A stretch of DNA of 64,000 bases from Blastomussa wellsi (lineage: Eukaryota > Cnidaria > Anthozoa > Scleractinia > Plerogyridae): NCBI GenBank assembly GCA_947652115.1, contig OX393561.1, forward strand, positions 30,069,408 through 30,133,407. Reading direction: 5' to 3'. The position numbers and the translations under genes are program-made. Each line of letters begins with the position of its first letter. Position 1 is the stretch's first letter. Of this stretch, positions 48,538 to 60,000 are shown piece after piece. The notes beneath the pieces are model-generated. The model was not told the DNA's origin. It searched no databases and saw nothing but the letters and a program-made list of their open reading frames with translations.

Positions 48538-48889
48538 AAATAGTTCCGGTTTCGTGACGAATCCGGGACGCCGTTAGCCTCCCACGCCGTTAGCCTCCTT
48601 CGTCACGCGTTCCTTCCCCACGCGCGTCTGCTGAATCGAACGTTCACTTCCGATCACGGCTACGAACCAATCAGAGGTAACTTTCCAGTTTTGGGAAAAC
48701 GATTCGCAGCATGTGATACGATAGCTGTAATGCAATGAATTAATATTGATTGTTTTCTTTAATTGGATTAAATGGCCTGTGAACGGAAGTGGACTGTCGA
48801 TTCAGCAGACGCCCGTGGGGAAGGAACGCGTGACGAAGCCAAAAGGACGTCTTCGTGGGGGGCTAGGACGCCGGATTGGTTTTCCGTTT
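48538..48889. mobile_element. GC-rich foldback element
   Basis: CTTCGTCACGCGTTCCTTCC and CGTCTGCTGAATCGA on the left (about 48597-48640) are mirrored on the right at 48796-48840. Weaker pairing extends outward through GGACGCC and TTCCGTTT-like sequence. The left arm carries a short direct repeat CACGCCGTTAGCCTCC. Confidence 0.75.
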
Positions 48890-49567
48890 ACACACAAGTG
48901 GACGAATCAGAAATAAAAACTTCCCGGTTGGGGCATGTCTCCGGAGATTTTGAATCCGGAATTTAAAGTAGGAACTTTGAAGCCGATAACTTTTGAATCC
49001 TGAGAGTTTTGTCATGCAAACGATTTTCTCTCGAATCCGGACATTTTTCTGCGATCTTTTGAGTTTGCGGTAAAACCAAAATGGAGGACCTAGTGCTAGC
49101 ATTACCTAACATTACTGGCGGTCTACGGTTGCTAATCTTGTTGCAGCTTAAGGCGAACAACTTTATTATGTGTATCGCAATATTTCCGAGGAAACCCAAA
49201 TTATTATCGGGAACGGGAGCACAATAAAAAAATTATAGGAACAGAGAAATAACGAGGCCAAGACCAATAGGGCCAGCGGCCAAGCGATAACATCTATGAC
49301 CGACAAAAACAAACAAATATAGAGTAAATCCACCACTCAGCTCGCTGAACATGATAGGCGAAGGACTGAGGAAGAACGAGTCTGTCAGCCACCGGTATCA
49401 TAAGTACAATAAATAAGCGTCCGATTTCCAGTCGCCTTGCATTTTTATTAACTCAGCCAGGATGCCACACTGGAAGCCAAATGTTGCGCCTTAGCGTCGA
49501 AAACTATCCCAAGGGTAACTTGTTGGCTCCAGGCCACTGGGTGAAGCAAGTGATTGAACGCTGGAGC

Positions 49568-50241
49568 TTAAAGTTCGGGAGGTTTAACAGTCGGGCCTTT
49601 CCGTCGTTGACATTTAGAAAAAGGCGGGAGCATTGGCGCGTGTAAGGCCTTCACCGGGCAAAGATCCGAATTTGGTATGAGAGGAATTGAAACAACCAGG
49701 GCTGTCTCCCCAGATTGTCTTGTTTTAGACCATGAAAGTGATGTCGTTGCGTGACAGGGTAGAAAAGGCACAAAATGTTTCTCTTCTGCCTGTGGAGGGC
49801 AGAAAAGTAATTATAAACGGTCTTGTGGGACTTGACGGAGAACCCGACCAACGTGATGAAACTTGACAAAGTCTCCGGTGTAGCAGGAAAGGGTTTGAGG
49901 TTGTAAAATTTGTGAACTTGTCGACAGAGAACGGTAATTACGCTTGGTGCCCTCAGAAAGGACGAATGCCAGAACTTTACCAGCTTCAGCTTGTAAGTCC
50001 TCGTAGTGAAAACCTGGGCTATCACCTTGTCGTGGTGGTGGAGCTTGTGTGTCTCGATGACCCAGAGAGCTGTGCCGGCGGGGACTTGGTCCCTGGCAGG
50101 TCTAACCATGCCGGATTGGTCAAAGGGTAGAGACCAGACAAAAAATAGCCCCTGGTCCTCCAGGTTGGGGGTTGGGCGGTGGGCCGATAACCCGCTCCCA
50201 GAAAAAACAATTATTACAGAAACCGAAACTAGGAATACCAC
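49568..50241 (-). pseudogene. Tyrosine-recombinase relic (DIRS/Ngaro or Crypton type)
   Basis: The minus strand encodes an N-terminal SAM-like segment (KFYNLKPFPATPETLSSFI, HKTVYNYFSALHRQ). A frameshift follows, then WSKTRQSGETALVVSIPLIP and LCPVKAL, typical of the middle of transposon tyrosine recombinases. The active-site C-terminus is missing, and an upstream frame change near 49925 breaks the start. It cannot be functional. Confidence 0.65.
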
Positions 50242-50550
50242 TGCGCCCTATTGGGAAGCAGGGGTAGAAGACTTTAACACCCGGTTGGAACTTAACTAAC
50301 TACCATGAGCAAGCGAAGGAGAACAAGTCTTCCACCACGCAATGGTCCTCGATGACTCCTCGATTGCTTGTTTTCAAACCGAGGGGGACAAGGTACTAGT
50401 CTGTTCATTATGGGATTAGCAACTATTGATCTACAAAGTCAGAAAGAGCACACCGAGATTTACAAAATCCCCAAGTTTGGTGTTAATAGACCCAATATTA
50501 AGCGAGATACAGCCAGTTAAAAACGTCAAAATTTACAACGAAATGTATGG

Positions 50551-50750
50551 NNNNNNNNNNNNNNNNNNNNNNNNNNNNNNNNNNNNNNNNNNNNNNNNNN
50601 NNNNNNNNNNNNNNNNNNNNNNNNNNNNNNNNNNNNNNNNNNNNNNNNNNNNNNNNNNNNNNNNNNNNNNNNNNNNNNNNNNNNNNNNNNNNNNNNNNNN
50701 NNNNNNNNNNNNNNNNNNNNNNNNNNNNNNNNNNNNNNNNNNNNNNNNNN
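50551..50750. other. Assembly gap (200 N)
   Basis: Exactly 200 undetermined bases; a round number suggests a scaffold placeholder rather than a measured size. Confidence 0.99.
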
Positions 50751-51477
50751 CCACTCTTACGACCTCTTACTTTATATGTTCTCAGTTTCAAAACGACACT
50801 AATAGGACCATTTATACGAGACAAAATAGTCTTAAGGTGGCTCAAAACAGTTTCCAGCACTATCCAAGACTTAGATTCTGATGAGTCAGTATAACCACTC
50901 TTTATCAGTTGATGCTACAATCATTGTATTAAAGAACTGCCAAATCATTGGTGAACACGTTGTTATCATTTTCGTGACATAATAGGTCACCATAGAAACA
51001 ATATCACCATATTAGTCCATACATGTACCTTATTGTTTACAGAATTGGAATAGAGATAGTAAGCGAAATGAATTTTATTCACTGTGATGGAGTTTAAAGC
51101 TATGCAGGTCTATGTAAATAGAAGTCAGTTCACTCCATAGTGTAAAAATAGGTCCGCAATGCGTACATGTGTCTTGTGCTAGGTAACTGAGTCGTGAATG
51201 GTAAATATGGCATTTTGCAGAATAGAGTAGAGTTACAACATTTGTTCCATGACCTACTCAGAAGGAACATGGGTCTATTCCTGATTTGACGTCACAAACT
51301 GATTTGCATGCATATTTACAAAGACTTGATGCAATGCAAATCCAAATGTCACAGGAAAAAGACTTCTGTTCTGAAGCTAGCTGGAATGAATTTTATTTTT
51401 GCAGAACATGATAGTTGTACGATTAATAAATAAAACTTAAATACATAAATTATAGGCCTACTCTGGGACCTTAACTT

Positions 51478-51590
51478 TGAGCGACTTTAGGCAACTTAAG
51501 GAAAATTGGCTGGAAAAACATGGTGACTTAAGGCGACTTAAAGTGACTTAAGGCGACTTAAGGCCACCTGAGGCAATCTTTGGCAACTAA
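51478..51590. repeat. Degenerate 10-bp tandem repeat (GCGACTTAAG)n
   Basis: About eight to ten units of GCGACTTAAG with variants GTGACTTAAG and GCCACCTGAG. Confidence 0.75.
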
Positions 51591-53330
51591 AATTACTGCA
51601 TTGTGGAGGGATTTCACCAGCCACATTGTGGGCTAATCTCACTTGAACTAATAAGAATAAGGAGGCATGATTTTAAACCAGCCCATTTAACTGCTATATT
51701 GGATTTTTGTTCGAGTGAGAATAAAATTTTACTTGGAGCATGACCAAAATTTAAAGTTTTATTCTAGCCTAGACATACCATAAAATCCAATCTAGTTTAA
51801 ATGGGTCTTTTAAGCCTACAACACAATGAACTTGAGACCAAAAGTGATAGCCATCAATGGTTGAAGTCAAATTGCACTATTTATTAATATCAATGACAAA
51901 AATCAAGCATAAATTTAAAACAGTTACAATTCTGATTGGCCGTGTCTCAATTGACTACCAATAACAATAGTTTTCATATGAAGTACTCATGCCAAATGAT
52001 AATTATTTCCCATTAAATCCAACACCAGGCACTGATCCTCACAAATTATAATAATCAGACAGTCACAATGTCATCATCAACTGCAGCAGCAACTGAAACA
52101 TGGTGCTACAACTCCAAGCTGTATGTAGCTACAATATAAATGACCACAAATGTAGTTTATTAATCATATCTCACTCAGGCTATTTGTATTTAATTTCTTG
52201 ACAAAAAAAGATTATATTTTCAAAATAATAGCTTACGGCACGTCAAAACACAATAAAAAAGCCTTTTTTAATGTTTTCAGTTTCAATAATATTTTTCGAA
52301 ATATGGTACCTTCTGGTCAATATGATCCGCGACAAGATATGTTCACTATCAACCATGACACAGAGCTGAGCAGTAAAAGTCATTATTGGATCAGGTCTGG
52401 TCCTGTCAAACACCATGTAACCACTATTTCCAAACATTACCACATGGCACTGAAAATTTCAATTTTACAAACTGACATTTTCAAGAATTACAAGACCAAT
52501 TTTATGGATCTTTGCTGTTGCATGTTGTGAATGAAAATTCAGTTGCCTCCGCCATTTTGAAGTTTGGCCTTTGGTGGAAATCCGCGGACACTAGTGCCCA
52601 GGTCCCCATGTGTCAAATCAAATATGGCGGCCTTCGGCGGCTTGTGAAGGCAAAAACACAATTCAAGCTATTTGAGGCTACCAGAAAGAAAATTCCTGGG
52701 AAATATTCAGAATGGTGTGCAGTAAGTACAAATATACACGAATGTACGAAATCTGTGTTTCTTTTTCTTTGCATTGATTTTATTCCCCCTAATGAGGCAG
52801 AGATAGCGCAAGCGATTCTTGATTTATCTTCGGTTTTTATTTTTCTAGTTTTGTTGGTAGGTAGACCCATACCACTACTAGGCCGTGATGTATAATGATT
52901 AACTGTCATTATGAAGTGGGTAGGATACCAGTCACAAATGCTGAGAATGTCCACTCATTTTCTCTTGATGAGCACATCCACTAGTTCTCATATGGCAGGT
53001 GTATATCTTTAGTTCAGGCCATCGTCTGGCTCGCTTACGGATATGCAATGCCAGATTTAGCCTATTTAGCATCGTAATTTAAAGCGTCGTGTCGTGATAA
53101 CTACAAAGCGCTATTTGGGATGAGAATTAATTATTGTCAATTCAACAGACAAAATATATTCAACTACCTACAACCGAGGATACTATTTTGGGACACGCTT
53201 TAACTGAGAGAGCTTGCAAAAAGGTGTTACATTACATACCTGGCATATAATGTTACAATCAAGAAGGAAATATTCCAGCTGTACTGCGCTTGGAAACGCC
53301 TTTTAAAATAGATGTTTTTGATTTCATCCG

Positions 53331-53336
53331 TTTATT
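53331..53336 (-). terminator. Candidate polyadenylation signal of the modular secreted gene
   Basis: TTTATT on the + strand (AATAAA on the minus strand) about 645 bases past the terminal stop. Tentative, as other AT-rich hexamers are nearby. Confidence 0.35.
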
Positions 53337-53980
53337 ATACGAATATTAGGAAGAGAACAGAGATTCGAAGCGTGTTTTAACAAAGCAGACCTTCACCATA
53401 TGTACCTTATGTACTATGGGATATCACGCTTCCTCGATCAGACCATTTGTTTTTCGATCGTGTGTCACTTTGGCACTTAATGGCAAAAACTTGATTGCTG
53501 GCATAATTCGAAAACGGCGTTCGGTTTTGTTCAGACAAGTGTGAAGGTTTCGATTTTCATTTGGGAAACGCTTCAACCGATGGGGATTGGTAAAAGATCA
53601 GTCTGCCTCGGCACGTATTGATTTCGTCATTGACAGAGCTGACCAAAAATTACTTACGAGTTATATATTTCAGGACCATCCTTTAATCACTACTATTCAC
53701 TACAAAAACAAACTGTGACAGCTAGCTAATATTATTTACAATGCACATAAATCATGGGAAAAAGAATATATTTTTCAATTTGATCTGTCGCATTATGGAT
53801 TACGAGGACACTTCATGAGTATTGTACGATCAGTTTCGTGAAATTTGCACTGCCACCAAGTCTTTTTAAACCCCACAGTCCCGACTAAAAGTCTTAAAAT
53901 CTATTACTAAAGGTTAGGTCCGTTGCTCTGTCCATTTCCATTTCCAAGGTGTTTGTTTGTAATTTGGTTGATTTGGAGTT

Positions 53981-54084
53981 TTAAGGATGTCTTTGGCCTC
54001 TGCGAATAATTTTGGGAGAAAAGCGACGGTAGGCAGCTTCACCGGGGTCATCTTGAGACATGTCGCTTGATGGCACTGCAGCAC
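53981..54084 (-). CDS. Modular secreted gene: terminal exon
   Basis: Continues in phase 1 from 54891: GAAVPSSDMSQDDPGE, then AYRRFSPKIIRRGQRHP and TAA at 53981-53983. The acceptor is TTTAGCAG, a tandem NAG pair that allows one extra codon. Support is the matching phase, acceptor and hydrophilic tail; no homology was used. Confidence 0.6.
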
Positions 54085-57000
54085 CTGCTAAATAAAATGC
54101 ACAGTAATTGATGAGTGTAAGCTAAGCATTTCCAGCAGCTTGCTTGAGGCCACGAGTTCAATCTAAAATAAGCTTCAACCTGGAATAGATGCATATAAGG
54201 CAAAAAAATATGACATGAAAAAAGCTATGAATCGGATTATTTTAGACACTTTTTTAATTTTAAGGTGGCTCACAACAGTTTCCATCTCCTGATGGGTCCG
54301 CACTACCACCACTGCCTCAGTTGATGTTACAATAGCAGTATCAAGCAAATAACCCGACAGTCATTGGTGGACAAGTCGCGATTATCAGTCCCTGACGTCA
54401 TTACTGGACATTTTTAGCAGCCGATAGCTTTAAAGAGCTAGATTTTGAGCTTGAAAAGTTTAAAACTTTTCGAACATTAAAACACGTAAGAGACGAGATG
54501 AGCCCGTCAGATAGAATGATGTTTCGCTTATTGGTGAAGAATAGATACTTTCTTGCCCACAGCCAAGTCCATAATTTTTATGGTAGCATGTTAGTCTTCG
54601 TGCATTTCTGCCCGCAAAGTGCCTGGAGGGGTAAGGTAGTGTTTCTTTAGCTAGACGTATATTCTAAACAAACGACTATTATAAATACGTAAAGGCGAAA
54701 ACACACTAAGCCTGCAAAATAGTTCATATTTTGGCGAATTCTGTTGGGAAAATCGTAGCCGAAAGGATCTAGAATGAGAGTTAAAATATCAACCAATGCG
54801 AATTATATTAGCAGGATAAAAGGAGGATATAAATTCGTGTTTTGTAGTCTAGTACACTTCATTGACAGACTAAGATATTAAAATCCTTACCTGGAAGGGT
54901 TATCTTGTACACGTAGTTAGCCTCGGTCTGGTTGCCAACACACAGCTTCGATCCGCTGACACACGCATTTGCGGTGTTGCCTTGGAAACACTGGCTCGAT
55001 GATCCATACTTGTTGTAGTTTGTTATGGTAGGACTGCTGCGCACACAAAGCCCTGAAAGAAGACAAAATCAACATTGAAGCTAACGTGATGATATAATTG
55101 ATATTTTCAAACACTAAAATTGACAGGCAACCGAAGTGTGTGAACCAGAGAGATAGCCCATGCCCCCTGTTCAAACACTTAAATCGGCAACTCACCAAGC
55201 TCTCTTACTCCGAAGTACTCCCACCCGTTTTCTTTTGCCTCTCTCGCGCATTTGCACAGGAAGTCTGGAAATGCGGCTTTGTAGTCCGCACTCCATTCCG
55301 GAAGCACATTTCCAGCAAAATTCGGTTTTTCTGGATCCACTTCATTGTAGAAGATCTCCTGCATTGTGAGGTCTTTTGCGTCTTCCTTGTAACATCCCAC
55401 TGGAGTAATATCAACCTCACATGAACCGTCCACTAATCACAAAGAAGACAATTATAAAACAGAAGTTAACAGACAGACAAGCAGATAGGCGGATAGACAG
55501 AAAACCGGCAGGCAGATTAGGCAGGAAAACAGCGCAGGAGGTTCGCCCATATGTGGCATGGGCTATATATAGGTATGTGCCTCGGAAAAGAGTATGGCTT
55601 TTTTAACTGCTCGGTCCTTAAATAGGGTATCTCTTCATTTTTTGCCCCTTTTGGCATTGTTCCCGCTGCAATCCTTAGATAGGGCACTTCAATTGTATAA
55701 ACTAAAATTTCAGTGAGTGAACAACTGGCTAAGAAATGGTTTGTACAACTGAAGTATTCGTCAAGTATTTATGTTACAGTAACGACATAAAGTTGATGGG
55801 CTCACGCCATTCTTATGTTTTGTTTCTCCCTTGAAAAGGGTATCAATTTTTGAGTTTGGGCCCCACAAAACTACCAGTTTTTGTTGTCTTCATTATTAAA
55901 TAGTTTACGGGAGTACCTCCAGCCGGGGCAGACAGACAGAAAGATAGGCAAAAAGGCACACACACAGAGAGACTAACAGGCAAACAGAAAGACGGTGGAC
56001 ACAGACAAAAGACAAACGGAGGCTTACTTATTCTGAAGAAGTAGTTCACAAGGCTTTTGTTAGACCGATTATTTTAGATGGAGGGACAGACAGACCGGCA
56101 GACAGACAGACAGACAGACAGACCAACCGTCCGACCGATGGCGGACAGACAAACTGGAAAACAGGTTGACAGTGGTACGAACAGAAGAAGCACGGATAGA
56201 CAAACAGATGAACAGACAGACATAATAACAACAACAACAACAACAACAGCAACAATTTATTTCTTTACAGGTTTATAAGAAGAGTAGAAGGGCTTGTCCC
56301 GCAAATAGCCGCAAAGCTAGTCGTGGTGGAACAAGGTGCGCACGAGAAACATAATAGAAAAGACAAATCACAATAAATTACAAACATACTAGATAACGGA
56401 AAGCTCTAGCTTTACATAATAACGCAGATTTAAGCTATACAACAAAATTAAAGTAAATTACATGTCATTTTCATTATTATGAATATTACAATTGAAAAGA
56501 TCGAGATGAAGAGGGAAAAGAAGAATCAGACTATAATAAGGGGAGGATCAGTTTTTCATTTGGTTAATTATCGTTTCCACTTCAATATAGGAGTATATCA
56601 AATAACTTTCCTTTTTATACCGAAAATTTCTTTCTTACTTATTCTGTAGACGTAGTTTGCAAAGTTTTTGCCGGAACAGAACTTGCTTTGTTTGGTGCAC
56701 GGCTGGTAGCACTGATCCACACATCGGCTTTTGCTGACTCCATCTCGATCATAAGTCAGGTGGCCTTCTGCGCCGCTCCAACACTCTCCTGCACACGGTA
56801 TGATAGATGATTTGAAACAATAGGCCATTTCCGAGTTTTTTTTTGCCTCAGTGTCAAAACGAGTTTAAGTGAAAAGCTATTCATGATATGAAAATGTGTT
56901 TTTCCTGCATCTTCATTGTCACGCAAAAAAAGCTTATTTCCATATGAATAGTTCCACACTTAGACTCGTTTTGAAACCTAAAGGCGATTTAAAGAAGACA

Positions 57001-60000
57001 GTTTGACTTAGTCCATCCTAGCTGGCTTGTTAACAAGATTACGCAATCTAGCGCGAGCTAGCGCGGCTAGATCTTTGGATTCATGATCATCTCATCGTTT
57101 ATAATAAATTCAAAACAAGTACTAGCCTAAATAGGAGACGGCTGCACGCAGGCTAAACAAGTACCTGCTTTCATCGCTTATAGGGAGCACTCTTTCACAT
57201 TGAATAGCAAGAAAAGTTGAATTTGCGTACATTAAAAGCTTTCCAATTCTGCAAACGTCAAGGGAGAAAAGTTATCTGTAATTCCTCGGAAAAGTTGATG
57301 AGCATGTTATCAGGAACCTGGAAAGAGCAGCACTTCCGTGCCTCTTTTGATTTTGATTGGCGGTTAATTTTCTATCTCGTAATTTTTCAAATACGGTATG
57401 GATGGAACTTAACAAATTAACATGCCGTCCACTGAACATTCGAACAAAAAAGGCAAGAATAAAGTTACCAAAAAATCTCACAGCAGTGGCATTCTGAACA
57501 TATCAAGACCAGGAGCCCATGGCTACCCCCTCGATAGAAAATTAAATTTGAGCTTCAGTGAAAATGCCCTTTTCACGTCATTTTAAATCAAAGTGGTATG
57601 TGCTTACGAGGTTTGACGTAACTTTCTCGAGAATACTTATGCATGAATTTTAATGTCGGGGTCACTTACAGAAATGGACTAAAACGAGATGTTTCACATA
57701 GATAGTGTGCAAAATGTCACATGCTATGAATAGATCTTTAGTAATTAATTTTATTTTTCACTTATTGCTCGAACTTTGTGCGGAATCCGTCTTAATTATT
57801 CAGACGCTTGTTTCCAAACGCACAACAAACATTTACACGTTTGAACCCCCTGTGGGGCTGCATGTGCACTAATCATATTGTTATAAATTATAGTTATCGC
57901 AAACCGTTTTCATTTACCGTAAAACTGCATGCCGAAGAAGGTATGATTTAAGGCTTTGGCTGCAATTGCGCATCTACAGGCGAATTGAGGCACATAAATG
58001 TCCCAGTTCCGCCAATCTACCCGCCGACCACTGAATGTTTGAATGCTGGGGTCTCGATCGTTGAAGAGATAGTCTGGCAGTGGTCTGGCGTTCTCAACGT
58101 GGTTATCTTCAAAGCAATCAACCTTCTCAAATGAAACTTGAGGGCAGCTCGTGTCCACTGTGTCAAGAAAAAGAAAGTCGATATAAAATTATGTTTCCAT
58201 GGGTGTTCTATAACTAACTGATTAATGTGTAATCTCTGATAGAGCGAAAGTAATTAGCAATTAAATAGGCCCTTTCCGAGATGCTGTTTTCCTCTGTTTC
58301 AAGACGAGTCTTTAGTCTTGAAAATCAAACTCCTGTCCGTTTGAAAGGTTGTGCACCAAGACTTGTTTTGAAACAGAGTTAGAAAGCAACTCAGAAATGG
58401 CTTATTGCTTTGGTTTTGCATTGCGCATGTATTGCGCTCAGTGATTGGTTAAAAAAATCTCGCGGCACTTAACCAATCAAAAGTACAGTATTTTCTCGAT
58501 TAGAATGAACGCCCCTGCGTTCATTAAGCAAGGGTACGTTCACCAGAACAAACCCAAACTACCCCCAATTTGGTAATTTGTTGGATATGCGAATACACTG
58601 AACTGTTGTCAGTGCGTTCGCCGGTGAAACTAAATTATTACACCTATTTTTCGATGAGATTGAGTTGTGTGATACCAAATTAAAATAAATAACGGACCCC
58701 TAATAGACGCCGGCGGCGTTTATTTAAAACTCGATTTGGCAGATCCGCCGTTTGATAGCGGAGCACACGAGTGACTCAAGCAAACGAACCAGAATGGTGA
58801 ACGATTTTGGAGATTTTTTCAAGCACAAAAGCCGGTGGTCCTGAAACATTTTTGAGACGTTAACTTCGCCTACATTCCCTCTATTTTTCTCACAACACGT
58901 TGATGTTTTCCAAGTCACGCTGGAATGCAATAATTTGCATTCTTTGTATTTTGGACTTCGCGCGATTCGCTATAGCTGTTATTAAAGTTGAGCCTGCGAT
59001 AATATATTTTTTCGTAAAGACAGCATGGGAACGAGGCTAAAGGGTCAAAACATCGGAAAACACAATGCACAGTGACCCGTTAGCCTCATTTGTATCTCCA
59101 ACCGCTGAGAACTCCAATAAGAGCCATTGCGCTTTTCAATCCTTCGTGTGAACCTTGGGAAGCTAGATATATCGCAGATTATTATTTAACAAATTGTCAC
59201 GTTGGCCATATATGGTCATAAAGCGATTATTATCCGTCATCTGTACTTGACAGATATCCTGCGATATACATTAAGTAAAGATACTTAGGCCGAAGTCTCC
59301 CAAACCGCCGCATAACGACAACTTCTCTAGCTGGAAAATACGCTTCGTTAACAATTTGTTGAATAATTATCTTGCTCAATCAGGGGCGGATCCAGGGGAG
59401 GGGTTGAGGGCGTTGTAACCCCCCCTTTGAGCAGCATTTTTATTTTTTTTAATTCTTTCTTTAAAAAAAAATAAGAACAAAATTGTCTTTTACGAAGTTG
59501 TTTCACTTCCACCATTCACCTGCTTTTGCGGATTTAAAAAGATAATATACATTTCGCAACTTCTGTCAGTGTGGGGGATCAGTTACTTGGGAGAAAGTCT
59601 TATTAGGGTCGCGTGACGTCCTCAGGGTCATATATAATAGGAACACAGGTGAAATTCATTCAAGCGTAAACGAGCGGGATTGGGACCGAGCGAATGTTTG
59701 AGTCAGTTGTTGAGGTCGAAGAACGTACGAACTGGAAGCTGTCATGAAGAAAATAACCGATTTTTATGCGAAGAAATCAGGTAAGTTCGTGTTTTTTTTT
59801 AAAAAGACGGTTAATTATATTTAATAACAATAATAACTACTTTCAACACCCGATAGCCTTGACATACCCTAATAAGTAATGCAAGAAAGCAACGGAAGAT
59901 TTCTAGAACGGAAGACAACGTAAAAAAAACACTCTTTCCAACCTTGAAATACAGGCTACAACAACACGCCTTTTGATGCCCAGAATGCTGGAAATTGCAT

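Larger units (their letters stand above)
50751..53980. other. Intergenic, no gene recognised
   Basis: A degenerate 10-base tandem repeat (GCGACTTAAG) lies at about 51480-51590. Otherwise there are only short frames such as 52512-52895 without domain similarity I recognise. Confidence 0.4.

Noticed and set aside
52512..52895. 127-residue + frame with a hydrophobic C-terminal stretch
   Set aside because: No similarity recognised, and composition matches surrounding intergenic sequence.
56046..56278. Cys/Ser/Leu-rich frames on both strands
   Set aside because: Direct products of the (GACA)n and (ACA)n repeats.
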